This document shows positions 48,485 through 57,199 of a stretch of DNA of 64,000 nt, in pieces (the stretch's first letter is position 1; every line of letters starts with the position of its first letter). The notes beneath the pieces were generated by a model. That model had not been told where the DNA came from, made no database searches, and saw nothing but the letters and a program-made list of their open reading frames with translations. Source of the DNA: Burkholderia guangdongensis (lineage in GTDB: Bacteria; Pseudomonadota; Gammaproteobacteria; Burkholderiales; Burkholderiaceae); the NCBI RefSeq assembly GCF_013403875.1, contig NZ_JACBNX010000009.1, positions 168,113 to 232,112 of the forward strand, read 5' to 3'. A program made the translations under genes and the position numbers.

Positions 48485-49522
48485 CTAGTCCTCGCGCTCA
48501 ACGGGGATGGGGCGGTCCGCCGTTCCATCCCTGCTCCGATTCCGGTGGAACTCTAGCCAGAATGGATACCGGTGAGCGACCCAGGATTCGAAGTCCGGGA
48601 ACTCGAACGCGTATGCCGGCCACGGCCAGAACCACTGGGGCTCCGCGGCTTCGCGAGCCAGTGTCTGCAAGCGCTGGGCGAGGTGGCCCAGCATGTGGAT
48701 ATGCCGCGAACACGCCAGCTGCGCATAGAGCAGCTCGCCTTGCTGGTCGAGTCCGTACGCGCGAAGTATGACCCGAAGCGTCGCGTCATCCGGCAGACGT
48801 GTGCCGGCACTCCATCGGTCTAGCGTCGACTGATCAAGGCCGGACCGCCGTACCGGTATCCGCCCGAGGATCTGGGCCGCGGAATCGACATCCAGGCGCT
48901 GTTTCAATTTGTCGAAGAAGAGGCTGGTGGGATTGCGACCCGGCTTCTGCTCGCTGGGGAACAGGCAACCCAGACTGGACGATGGACTGCCCTGCTCGCG
49001 TGCGTGGTTGGTATCCCACGCCGCCATCCAGCCAAGGTGCACATCCAGCGCCATCGCACCAAAAAGCGGAATCAATTCGTTGACGTGCGACGCCTCCCGT
49101 ATTGCAGCTTCGGCGCGAGGCCACAGCAGATGCCGCAGAATCGGATGGGTAGCCATGTGCGCAACCGCGCCCACCATATCGCCGTTCTGGACACGCCGGA
49201 CCAGCGCGCGGTCTGCCGTCTCGACGTCCACCAGATAGGCCTGATACGGCTTGAGATCGGCCCGTTGCAAGCCCCTACCCAGATAATAGGCCTCGAACTC
49301 GGACAGCCTATCGAGTCGCTCTTTGGCTGCACCGTCTCCTGCGAGCGCGAACTGCCAATCAGAAAAGCGGCTGAGTGCCTCTGGCCTGCGTGCAATCAGT
49401 TCAGAGAACAGCTTCGGATAATGGGCCTGGGCCGCCCTTCGATCGGATTCAGGAAGATCAAGGTCGACGAAGTGGTCATCCATCAAGTATCGACGAAGAG
49501 CAATTGCGGCGCCAAGGCTCAC
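48485..49522 (-). CDS. Hypothetical protein with an HTH-like segment
   Basis: 345 residues from a GTG at 49522; an ATG at 49483 (332 residues) is equally possible, as neither has a good ribosome-binding site. Mostly helical and cytoplasmic. Residues about 226-258 (SGLDQSTLDRWSAGTRLPDD, then ATLRVILRAYGL) resemble a helix-turn-helix of the XRE kind. The C terminus is Trp/Phe-rich (WFWPWPAYAFEFPDFESW). No family recognised. Its place between a defence helicase and a TA module suggests, but does not show, a defence or regulatory role. Confidence 0.6.
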   Translation of the reverse strand: MSLGAAIALRRYLMDDHFVDLDLPESDRRAAQAHYPKLFSELIARRPEALSRFSDWQFALAGDGAAKERLDRLSEFEAYYLGRGLQRADLKPYQAYLVDVETADRALVRRVQNGDMVGAVAHMATHPILRHLLWPRAEAAIREASHVNELIPLFGAMALDVHLGWMAAWDTNHAREQGSPSSSLGCLFPSEQKPGRNPTSLFFDKLKQRLDVDSAAQILGRIPVRRSGLDQSTLDRWSAGTRLPDDATLRVILRAYGLDQQGELLYAQLACSRHIHMLGHLAQRLQTLAREAAEPQWFWPWPAYAFEFPDFESWVAHRYPFWLEFHRNRSRDGTADRPIPVERED

Positions 49523-49627
49523 TACACCGGAGCGTTTGCCGACTAATTCGATCGAACAGACGAACGCCTCTGCCCCGGAGCGCGCAGTTGTACCCCCGCC
49601 CCACCTGCCCGTAAAAAAGAGTGGTTG

Positions 49628-49728
49628 TTATGCACGCATGCACCGGCCCCTCACGGCCGGCCGGAGCGGCGCATGCGGTGAGAGCGAGACGGATTTTGTT
49701 ATGCAGTTTTATGCACCTTGGTTATGCA
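49628..49728. repeat. Four TTATGCA heptamers
   Basis: TTATGCA occurs at 49628, 49699, 49709 and 49722, all in the same orientation, in the gap between the unknown gene and the mqsA 3' end. The last three are spaced 10 and 13 bp, about one helical turn. Such iterons may be protein-binding sites. Confidence 0.6.
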
Positions 49729-49731
49729 GCC

Positions 49732-50169
49732 TCACCCGCCTAATTGCACTTCAACATTCGGCGCATCCACCAGCACCTTCAAGAGTTCCGGCTGACGATC
49801 CAGCAGTTTCAGCAGATTGACGACGGCCGCCAAAGGTGTGGCGTCGCCGCTCTCATAACGCGAAAAGGCATTGTGCCCTCCCCCCGTCAGACGAGCGACT
49901 TGCACCTGACTCAGATGCAGTTTCTTACGGATGCGGCGGATTTCATGCTGCATGTGCTCGCGCGCTTTGAGTACCAACGCGTCACCGGACTCCGCGTACC
50001 GCCTCGCGCTCTGCGGGTCGAACTCGACCTCGTCGCACGCTTTGCAGCGCCAGCCGGACAGCCCGTCGACCGCGGCGGTGAAATTCTCGTGCCGAATCGT
50101 AAAGGACTCATTCTCGAACCGCGTCATGCCATTTCGGGTGCCGCAGTTCGCGCAGTTGCGATGTTTCAT
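49732..50169 (-). CDS. mqsA: MqsA-type antitoxin (zinc finger plus HTH)
   Basis: 145 residues. N-terminal zinc-binding pairs Cys6/Cys9 (CANCG) and Cys42/Cys45 (CKACDE) form the toxin-binding domain. The C-terminal HTH (LHLSQVQVARLTGGGHNAFSRYESG in two parts, about 86-110) binds the operator. Start at 50169, one base after the mqsR stop codon. MqsA neutralises the MqsR RNase and represses the operon. The antitoxin reading frame is intact although its toxin is frameshifted. Confidence 0.9.
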   Translation of the reverse strand: MKHRNCANCGTRNGMTRFENESFTIRHENFTAAVDGLSGWRCKACDEVEFDPQSARRYAESGDALVLKAREHMQHEIRRIRKKLHLSQVQVARLTGGGHNAFSRYESGDATPLAAVVNLLKLLDRQPELLKVLVDAPNVEVQLGG

Positions 50170-50170
50170 A

Positions 50171-50495
50171 TCACTTCTCCTTGAACTGTATGACCGGCGC
50201 ACCGTCGCTTTGCTCGGTTATCTTGATGTAGGCCACCTTGCCGTTTGGCGTGTCCGCGTGATACACGCTCTGCCACACCGTGTGGTCGGCGAAAGTGGTC
50301 ACGGATTTGAAGAAATTTCCGCCGCGCCTGCGCGACACGGAACTGAGACTCGCCACGACGGCAAGCATGTCTGCGCTAGTGAGCCCCATTGCCCGTCCGC
50401 CATCGAGGGCAGCCTTGGTGAAGGCTGCTGCCCCCCAATCGGGCGACGGTGGCCCGAATGAGAGCAAGTTTGTAGTACGGCGCGTCCTTCTCCAT
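50171..50495 (-). pseudogene. mqsR: mqsR toxin gene, frameshifted in a G6 run
   Basis: The start at 50495 gives MEKDAPYYKLALIRATVARLG, the normal MqsR N terminus. Then a run of six G (complement of 50431-50436) shifts the frame. The rest of the toxin (AAAFTKAALDGGRAMGL, DMLAVVASL, FFKSVTTFADHTVWQSVYH) continues in another frame to the stop at 50171. With five G the whole protein of about 107 residues would read through, and the second copy at 61821-62034 is in frame at this point. This is either a real inactivating slip or a sequencing error. MqsR is a GCU-specific mRNA interferase. Confidence 0.88.
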
Positions 50496-50602
50496 GCGCA
50501 AATACTACCCTTACAGGGTAATTTTTGCATGCGGTCGATCCTGGAGCAATGGTCAATCACCTGCAGCCATTCACCGAATCAGCGATCAAGCGGAAGACGA
50601 CA
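50281..50602. repeat. Direct repeat A (mqsR 5' part and upstream)
   Basis: About 322 bp closely matching 61821-62142 in the same orientation, by eye around 85-90% identical. It covers most of mqsR, its promoter/operator and about 100 bp further upstream. Confidence 0.9.
50506..50520. promoter_or_regulatory. Palindromic operator of mqsRA
   Basis: TACCCTTACAGGGTA is a perfect palindrome around a central base, 11 bp upstream of the mqsR start. E. coli MqsA binds palindromes of the AACCT-N-AGGTT kind, which this resembles. The second mqsR copy keeps ACCCTTGAAGGGT (62046-62058) at the same position, so the palindrome is conserved while its centre varies. Confidence 0.7.
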
Positions 50603-50759
50603 GCAGGCCGCGCCGCGCGCGTCGCACGAGGAAGCGCCTGCGCCCTCACATACGCCCAAGGTCCGAAGGCCGATCAGCTTTTTGAGTATGGTGGGTTCTT
50701 TGGTGGGTTGGCAGATCAATCACCCCGCAAACCCTTTCCCCATAAGCCACTTCAGCGGA

Positions 50760-50897
50760 CACCGCTTCCGCCAGAACCCTCCTTCTATCCTCTCCGAATC
50801 GGTCTGATTCGATCCCCCAAACGCATGCCAGATAAGGCTTTCCGGCCGATGGATCGTTTTCCGTTGAGCTGGACCAGCGCCCTTCCCTCTGAATAAA
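50760..50897. repeat. Right island boundary repeat (att-type)
   Basis: 19 bp identical to the tRNA-Ser 3' end and flank (CACCGCTTCCGCCAGAACC), followed by about 118 bp homologous to the left copy. It is preceded by TTTGGTGGGTTGG (50699), and a similar TTTGGTGGGTTAG follows the left repeat at about 24212. Similar motifs are often seen near tRNA-integrating elements. The rest of the 50496-51019 gap shows no gene. Confidence 0.88.
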
Positions 50898-51019
50898 GCC
50901 GAAACCCGGCAAGCATGCTGTCGGGCGAGTTACGGGTCTTGTTCCGCGAATTCAACCACGAGCACGCGTACAAAAAGACACCGCGGCCGGAGCATACCGG
51001 CCGTGATCATTTCGACGGC

Positions 51020-52108
51020 TCAGAACAGGTGGCGAATACCGACATCGACGCTGGCGGTCGAGCCAGCGGCGCCGAAGAGCGGGCCGTTGATGTTGACACC
51101 CGTGTTCATCCGGCCATGGTTGTTGACGTAGCCGACCTGCGAATAGAGGTCGGTGCGCTTGGACAGGAAATAGTCGAGGCCAGTGCCCGCGAGGATCGAG
51201 TGATTCCGCGAATCGTTGCCGTCGCTGGTGTAGTAGACACCGGCATCCCAGTTGAGGGACGGCGTGACCAGCCAGGAGAAGCCGCCGGAATAGACGCGGC
51301 TGTCGAACGAATGGGCGAGCTTGTAGAGTGTGTAGCCAGCCTTGACGGTGATCTTGTCGAACGAATAGGCCGCGCCGATGTTGCGGCCGGCGAACGCGAC
51401 CGTGCTCGGGATCGGCAGCGAGGCGGCACTGCCGCCCGCATTGCCGCTGTACATCGCGGCAGTGACACGCAGCCCGCTGAGGTGATAGTCGAGGCTCCCG
51501 GAATATTCGCGGCCGGCCTGGAAGTTGCCCGGACTGCCGCCGAGCGCGATCATCGCGCGGCCCTGGATTCCGGCGATCTCGGGCGACGTATACATGACGG
51601 CATTCGGGTTGAACAGGCCGGTGACGTAGACGTTGTCGACGTAATTGACGATCCCGCTGCCGAGGTTCTTCTGATCGCGCGGATCGATCGCGTAGACCGA
51701 AAGCAGGAACGGTGAGTTCTGGAGTCCTGCCGTGATGGTACCGAAGCCGCCCGCGAGGCCCACCCAGGCCTTTCGGTTGAAGAACGTGCCGTTGCCGCCG
51801 AAGCCACCGTTGGCCACACTGACGCCGCTCTCGAGCTGGAAGATCGCGCTCACGCCACCACCGAGGTCTTCGGTTCCGCGCAAACCAAAGCGGGAAGCAT
51901 TCTCCCCGCCGCTTGCGAGAGAAAACGCATGAGGGCCGGCGGCGCCCGACGACGTCAGGGTCTTGCTCGTATAATTCAGCGCGGCGTCGACGATGCCATA
52001 TAGCGTGACGCTGCTCTGCGCGTGCGCGTCGGGACCGAACGCGAGCGTACAAATACTGCTCGCAACGAGCCCCTGAACGGCGCACGCGACGGCTTTCTTC
52101 TTCGACAT
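51020..52108 (-). CDS. Gram-negative porin (Burkholderia type)
   Basis: 362 residues. Signal peptide (MSKKKAVACAVQGLVASSIC... to HA), then QSSVTLYGIVDAALNYTSK, the standard porin start; it ends in Phe (GIRHLF). SRFGLRGTEDLGGGVSAIFQ and NRKAWVGLAGGFGTITAG (each under 20) are conserved. The start at 52108 puts the signal peptide first. It differs clearly from the porin at 14397 and is probably specialised for another solute. First chromosomal gene after the island. Confidence 0.92.
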   Translation of the reverse strand: MSKKKAVACAVQGLVASSICTLAFGPDAHAQSSVTLYGIVDAALNYTSKTLTSSGAAGPHAFSLASGGENASRFGLRGTEDLGGGVSAIFQLESGVSVANGGFGGNGTFFNRKAWVGLAGGFGTITAGLQNSPFLLSVYAIDPRDQKNLGSGIVNYVDNVYVTGLFNPNAVMYTSPEIAGIQGRAMIALGGSPGNFQAGREYSGSLDYHLSGLRVTAAMYSGNAGGSAASLPIPSTVAFAGRNIGAAYSFDKITVKAGYTLYKLAHSFDSRVYSGGFSWLVTPSLNWDAGVYYTSDGNDSRNHSILAGTGLDYFLSKRTDLYSQVGYVNNHGRMNTGVNINGPLFGAAGSTASVDVGIRHLF

Positions 52109-52368
52109 GACGGTTATCTCCAAGATATATTTATATGACCTGAACGGCAACCACTTCAATTGATATGTTTAACTAAATATTAAGAAGATCGGTCCTCCTC
52201 GGCATCTGCGGACGCACTTGTCGACGCCGCGCAAATTCCATGATCATCCGTTCAACATCTGCTTGCGTGAAAGTGCACATGGGGGGGACGTCCAGACTTC
52301 CCCCCGGAGTTCCGCACGCGAAATCCGGCTCCGGCAGGGAGCCGGTCATGCGGGCGCTACTGGTGTCG

Positions 52369-53139
52369 TCACTCCTTGCCGGACTGCGTCGCCGCCCGCT
52401 CGATGAGTTTCGCCACCTCGGCCGGGTGCGAGATATAGGCGACATGGCTTGAATTCAGCTCGATCGTCTTGCTCCCGGCACGCTGGGTCATGAACCGCTC
52501 CAGGTCGGGATTGATCGCGCGGTCGGCCGTCGCGACGACGGCCCAGCTCGGCTTCGCTCGCCACGCGGCATGCGTGATCGGCACGCCGAACGACTGGGCC
52601 GCCGGCGTCACCTGCGAGATCGCCATGAAACCCGCTTCGGTGGCTGGCACGTCGGCCGCGAAATCCGCATGGAAAGCGGCCTGCTCGATGTAGAGGTGAC
52701 CGTCCGCCGTCGCCTTGATGGCCTTGGTGGCAGGCGGCATCTTTTTGGTCAGTTCGAGCGGGCTCTCTCCCGTGTCCGGCTGGAATGCGGCCACGTACAC
52801 CAGGCCTGCGACCTTGTCGTCGTTGCCCGCTTCGGTCACGACCGCACCGCCGTAGCTGTGGCCGACGAGGATGCTCGGACCGTCCTGCGCATCAACCACG
52901 CGGGTGGTGGCCTTCACGTCGTCGTCGAATGAGGTTTCGGGTTCCTGGACGACGGAGACCTTGTAGCCGTCCCGCATGAGGATTTTCGATACAGCCTGCC
53001 AACCCGAACCATCGGCGAAATATCCGTGGACGAGAACGATGTTCCTGATGGGTCCAGCCGTGGTTGCGTGTGCCCCGAGGGCTGCGACGGAAAAGGCGAC
53101 TGTGGCGGCGACCCGGCATGGGTAGGACAGGATCTTCAT
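52369..53139 (-). CDS. Exported alpha/beta hydrolase
   Basis: 256 residues. N-terminal signal peptide (CRVAATVAFSVAALGAHA) followed by an alpha/beta hydrolase fold. The oxyanion loop is VLVHGYFADGSGW near 36 and the nucleophile elbow GHSYGG near 93. The acid Asp is probably in ATADRAINPD near 208, and the His is in NSSHVAYISHPAEVA near 237. It resembles the EstC/hydroxynitrile-lyase-like family of small esterases. Substrate unknown. 58 bp downstream of the PEBP gene, on the same strand. Confidence 0.88.
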   Translation of the reverse strand: MKILSYPCRVAATVAFSVAALGAHATTAGPIRNIVLVHGYFADGSGWQAVSKILMRDGYKVSVVQEPETSFDDDVKATTRVVDAQDGPSILVGHSYGGAVVTEAGNDDKVAGLVYVAAFQPDTGESPLELTKKMPPATKAIKATADGHLYIEQAAFHADFAADVPATEAGFMAISQVTPAAQSFGVPITHAAWRAKPSWAVVATADRAINPDLERFMTQRAGSKTIELNSSHVAYISHPAEVAKLIERAATQSGKE

Positions 53140-53197
53140 TCTTATGCTCCAAAGGTTGAGTATGAAAAAACACTTTTCTCTGGACTACGAACTACTA

Positions 53198-53767
53198 CTA
53201 CGTCCGCTCGAAATAACCACACAAGCGGCCGCGCGCAACGATCTTTCCGGTTAATGCAGTCACCAGTTCCGCCCGCTTCGCGCCACTCGGAAGGCCGGAG
53301 GGCTGACCCAGCGCATAGAGTTGAAACAGGTAACGATGCAAGCCATGCGCCACCAACGCGCGCGGGCCGCTATAGCCGGGTTTGCGGAAGGTGGAAAGCC
53401 CGAATGTCACGCCTGGGGGAACTGCCTTCGCGGAAAGTTCACCTTCGCTCAACCCGCTGGGGATCGGCGCCGGGATCGACGCGATCAAGTGCACGAACGG
53501 ATGGCGCAGTGGCGCATCAGGGTCTTCCATCACCATGACCAGTTCGACCGCATGGTCGGGCACACCGCTCCACGAAAAAGCGGGCGACACGTTCTCCCCT
53601 ACGCCCTTTCCGGCATACCTGGCGGGAATCAACATGCCGTCCTCGAATGCCGGACTGGCCAGTCGAAGCACAACTTCACCGGGAGACGGCGGCAATTCGT
53701 TCCACAGAAGATATCGATCGCCAGCGCGACGGCCACGCAGCAGCTTGCCAATGATGCGAGAGATCAT
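53198..53767 (-). CDS. YbhB/YbcL (PEBP/RKIP-like) family protein
   Basis: 189 residues. Phosphatidylethanolamine-binding fold: SPAFSWSGVP, VMVMEDPDAPLRHPFVHLIA and GYSGPRALVAHGLHRYLFQLYAL (split) are the conserved ligand-site segments. No signal peptide. Molecular role in bacteria is unclear. It is upstream of the hydrolase gene and may be cotranscribed. Confidence 0.9.
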   Translation of the reverse strand: MISRIIGKLLRGRRAGDRYLLWNELPPSPGEVVLRLASPAFEDGMLIPARYAGKGVGENVSPAFSWSGVPDHAVELVMVMEDPDAPLRHPFVHLIASIPAPIPSGLSEGELSAKAVPPGVTFGLSTFRKPGYSGPRALVAHGLHRYLFQLYALGQPSGLPSGAKRAELVTALTGKIVARGRLCGYFERT

Positions 53768-53990
53768 TTTCCGTCATCCACTATAGAGTCCTAATCAGTT
53801 CGACATGCAGTCGTGCCGGGCCAAACGACAAAGCCGATTTGAACGTCTTGTCGGCAGTCGATACTGTGCGTCCGCAACATGACGGCAAACATGCAACAGT
53901 GGCATCCATGAAGGGTTCCTCAAGCTTGCCTGCTGCCTCATCTGCCAACGAACTCTTCAACCTTAGAAATAATCTGTTTGAAACGTACTC

Positions 53991-54410
53991 TTAGTAGGGG
54001 GACGGCTCATTGTCCGTCTTCCATTTCGCCTCCGCCTCCGTATTCTGCATTGGCGGCACGAGTCCCTGAATCAGCCAGAGCTCACGTGTCGTTTCGTCTA
54101 CATGCATTTCCCAACGAATGCCAAGTTTCGAGAACATCGGCTCGAGCGCCTCTCGTGCCATGCCCAGCCATCTCAGTCTATGCTCCGGTGTAGGTAGAGT
54201 GCGTGCGATATGGTCAACCCAAATGCGGACAAAGCGCTCCGCAGGTTTGCCGCCGATGTAGAAGTCGGACTCCTTGATTTCCTCAAAAACGACTCCTACG
54301 TAGAAGACCGGCAGAATCGGATACGCCATCTTCGTGATCCGCTCGGCGAGTTCGGCCTTGTGCTCGTCGTTCAGCGTGCCGGCCGTGTGATACATCTTCC
54401 AGAGTGGCAT
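53991..54410 (-). CDS. Tautomerase-fold protein (cis-CaaD-like)
   Basis: 139 residues. The initiator Met is followed by Pro (MPLWKMYHTAGTL), and that Pro becomes the N-terminal catalytic base in this superfamily. RFVRIWVDHIART and the Asp/Glu-containing C terminus match the Tautomerase_3 group. The length of about 140-150 is right for the fused-dimer type such as cis-3-chloroacrylic acid dehalogenase. Substrate unknown. It stands alone, with 223 and 430 bp of non-coding DNA on either side. Confidence 0.8.
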   Translation of the reverse strand: MPLWKMYHTAGTLNDEHKAELAERITKMAYPILPVFYVGVVFEEIKESDFYIGGKPAERFVRIWVDHIARTLPTPEHRLRWLGMAREALEPMFSKLGIRWEMHVDETTRELWLIQGLVPPMQNTEAEAKWKTDNEPSPY

Positions 54411-54840
54411 GGGTTCATCCGTGTCGATAGTTGACGGCGATATGTAGGCGTAGATTGCGCAAGATGCGCTTGGAACCTACTCAGCATTGACCAGCGTTGA
54501 CCATATAACCCTTCATCGTCATTCGCTCCCCGGCCGGCCAGATGGCGGCATTGACGCCCCCAGCTCAATATGTTGTTATTCCATTATAACAACAAACTCG
54601 GATTTGCCAATACCGGTTGCAGCGTACCCTGGTCAACGAAAGCATCGAGCTCACGGTCGATGATGGCGACCTCGTTGGCGTTAACGAAACGACGGCGGGT
54701 TTCAACACCGTTATCAGGAACACCTTCCGAGGAACTGGTGCGCGCGCGGCAGTCCCGGCGGTAGACGTTTTCTTGTAATATCTACATGACGCCTGCGCCC
54801 GTGTGCGCCGCAGCCCAGATCAACCATTTCCCCTTTCTTG
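54411..54840. other. 430-bp region with a perfect inverted repeat
   Basis: GTTGTTAT-6 nt-ATAACAAC (54572-54593) is a perfect 8-bp inverted repeat, a likely operator. A 53-codon frame (54617-54778, ...VNESIELTVDDGDLV...) looks protein-like but lacks a start signal and may be a gene fragment. Nothing else is recognised. Confidence 0.5.
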
Positions 54841-55680
54841 ATGCCCACTACCGACCAGGCTCTACCGCGTGCGCGCGGCACGTCCCTCCATCGCCAGATG
54901 TTTCTCGTGCTGCGCGAGCGGATCATTTCGGGCGAGTATCCGGCCGGCAGCCTTATCCCCAAGGAAGAAGACCTCTGCACGATGTTCAGTGTCTCGCGCA
55001 TCACCGTGCGCCGCGCGCTGGCCGATCTCGAAGCGCAAGGCTTCGTGCAGCGTCGCCAGGGGCTTGGCACATTCGTGCGCGCGGATCTACCGGTTCCGCG
55101 CCAGGCCGCTACGCTCAACTATGTCGACGCCCTGCACAAGACGGCGACGGAAACCCGCGTCGAAGTCATCGGCGTCAAGCTCGAAGCCGTTCCCGCCCTC
55201 GTCGCCGCGCAATTGCAGCTTGAGCCGCAGGCACGTGGCATACACGCGGTACGTCTGCGGAAAATCGGCGACACGGTGTTGATGGTGTCCGACGCGTGGG
55301 TGCCCGAGCGCTACAGCAAGTCGGTCACGGCCACCAGCCTGAAGAAGCAGGCGCTCTACGAGATTCTGATGAGCCAGGGTGTGGCATTCGGCCGGGTGAT
55401 CCAGGAATTAACGGCCGTCTCCGCCACGCCCACGCTGGCGCACTGGCTCGACGTGGAAGTCGGCATGCCGCTCATCCGCGTCACGCGGGTCGTCTACGAT
55501 ACCGACCAGACGCCGGTCCAGCATCTGACGATCACCGTGTCGCCCGAGCGCAGCCGCGTCGTGACGGACATGTCGGCCGACGCCATGAACACGCTACGCA
55601 CCGGCCAGATCGTGCACGATGTCCCGCATGCGGACGCAAAGCCGCCCGCCACTGGCAGCCGGCGGCGCGGCGCAACCTGA
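54841..55680 (+). CDS. GntR-family regulator, HutC/UTRA type
   Basis: 279 residues. The N-terminal winged helix (SLHRQMFLVLRERIISGEYP, KEEDLCTMFSVSRITVRRAL) and a C-terminal UTRA effector-binding domain (from about residue 95, with RLRKIGDTVLMVSDAWVPE and PLIRVTRVVYD). The ATG at 54841 was taken; a TTG one codon earlier is possible. It converges on the catabolic operon and is the obvious candidate to control it, sensing the substrate or an intermediate. Confidence 0.9.
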   Translation: MPTTDQALPRARGTSLHRQMFLVLRERIISGEYPAGSLIPKEEDLCTMFSVSRITVRRALADLEAQGFVQRRQGLGTFVRADLPVPRQAATLNYVDALHKTATETRVEVIGVKLEAVPALVAAQLQLEPQARGIHAVRLRKIGDTVLMVSDAWVPERYSKSVTATSLKKQALYEILMSQGVAFGRVIQELTAVSATPTLAHWLDVEVGMPLIRVTRVVYDTDQTPVQHLTITVSPERSRVVTDMSADAMNTLRTGQIVHDVPHADAKPPATGSRRRGAT

Positions 55681-55720
55681 ACAAGGACGCACCACACCGC
55701 CGGTAGCAGCCGCACGGCTG

Positions 55721-57154
55721 TTACTGTGCGAGCGACTCAAGCGAGCGGCCCTTCGTGGCGGGTCCGAGCAGTGCGATCACGGCGGCGTCGATGATCATGC
55801 ACGATGCGATCAGCCACAACGCCGCGGCGACGCCGCCGTGGCCCAACGCCCAGGCCACGAGAAAGCCGCTGAAGATTCCCGACAGCCGGCTCCACGAGTA
55901 GACGAAACCGACGGCACGCGCCCGGATGCGCGTGGGGTAGAGCTCGGACTGGTAGGCGTGAAATCCATACGAAAGCGTCGTTGCGCCCAGCGTGACGCAC
56001 GCGCCCGCGAGCACGATCATGAGCGGTTCGCGCGCCTGCGCAAAACATAGCCCCGCGCCTGCGACGAAGAGCGACGAGACGACGATCTGCCATTTGCGTT
56101 CGAACCGGTCCCCGTATGCCATCGCGAGCAGCGGCCCGAGCGGCATGACAAGGGTCATGCCTAGCGTGTAGCCGAGGCTTGCTGCAACCTCCACGCCGCG
56201 ATGGATCAGGAACGTCGGCACCCAGTTGGAAAACCCGTACAGCCCCACTGCCTGAAAGAGATGGAAGACGCACAGCATCAGGGTTCTCGGCCGATAAGTA
56301 GGACTGAATACTTCGCCAAACCGACCTGCTTCAACGCGTTCACCCTCCGTCACTTCTGGTTCCGGCAACGCACCGCCCGCTTCGCGCGCCACGCGAGCTT
56401 CGAACGCAGCCAGAACGGCCTCGGCCTCCTCGTGCCGGCCATGCGCGGCGAGCCACCGCGGACTCTCGGGCAAACGCCGGCGGATGACCCAGATAAACAA
56501 CGCACCGACCGAACCCGACAGCACGACCCAGCGCCAGCCATCCAGGCCGAAAGGTGTGCGCGGCACGAGCTGCCATGAAAGACAGGCGATCACCGGCACA
56601 GCAAGATAGGTGATGAGCTGATTCAGCGCGAAGGCGCGACCGCGAACCCGTCTGGGCACGATCTCGCCCAGATAGCTGTCGATGGTCACCAGCTCGACGC
56701 CCAGCCCGACCCCGACCATCAGCCGCCAGAAGTTCAGCCCCGCCGCGCTATGCTGAAACGCCATGATCGCCGCCGACACCGTGTACCACAGCAGCGCAAA
56801 CGTGAACACCGCGCGCCGCCCCAGCCGATCCGCCACTGTACCGAACAGCAAGGTGCCGATGAGCAGCCCGGCGAATGCAGCGGCAATGAAACTGGCGAGT
56901 CCGTCGAAGCTGAAGAATCCGCTCGTCGTCGCGCGCAGCACGCCCGAGTGAATGATGCCCGGCGCGATATAGGCGGTCGAGAACAGTTCGTAGAATTCGA
57001 AAAATCCGCCCGTTGAAAGCAGCACGACGGTCCACCATACCGAGCGCGTGGCTGGCAAACGGTCCAGCCTCGCGCCGACTCGCCCCGTCCTCTCCTGCTC
57101 GGCGGCAAGGTCGTGCGCGGCGGCGTATCGCAACGCACCCTGTGTCGAAGCCAT
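55721..57154 (-). CDS. MFS transporter (sugar/acid porter type)
   Basis: 477 residues with about 12 membrane segments. The loop 2-3 motif GTVADRLGRRAVF is near 105 and the PESPRWL motif after helix 6 near 228. SELYPTRIRARAVGF is the second-half signature. This subclass carries sugars or aromatic/organic acids by proton symport. Last gene of the catabolic operon (46 bp after the MmgE/PrpD gene), so it probably imports the pathway substrate. Confidence 0.92.
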   Translation of the reverse strand: MASTQGALRYAAAHDLAAEQERTGRVGARLDRLPATRSVWWTVVLLSTGGFFEFYELFSTAYIAPGIIHSGVLRATTSGFFSFDGLASFIAAAFAGLLIGTLLFGTVADRLGRRAVFTFALLWYTVSAAIMAFQHSAAGLNFWRLMVGVGLGVELVTIDSYLGEIVPRRVRGRAFALNQLITYLAVPVIACLSWQLVPRTPFGLDGWRWVVLSGSVGALFIWVIRRRLPESPRWLAAHGRHEEAEAVLAAFEARVAREAGGALPEPEVTEGERVEAGRFGEVFSPTYRPRTLMLCVFHLFQAVGLYGFSNWVPTFLIHRGVEVAASLGYTLGMTLVMPLGPLLAMAYGDRFERKWQIVVSSLFVAGAGLCFAQAREPLMIVLAGACVTLGATTLSYGFHAYQSELYPTRIRARAVGFVYSWSRLSGIFSGFLVAWALGHGGVAAALWLIASCMIIDAAVIALLGPATKGRSLESLAQ

Positions 57155-57199
57155 AGTCTCCTCCGGTCCTTTGTCGTTTATCGTTTGGGCAGCCGTGCT

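Noticed and set aside
50425..50440. Programmed ribosomal frameshift in mqsR
   Set aside because: The G6 run has no typical slippery heptamer plus pseudoknot, and the other copy lacks the extra base. A mutation or sequencing error is simpler.
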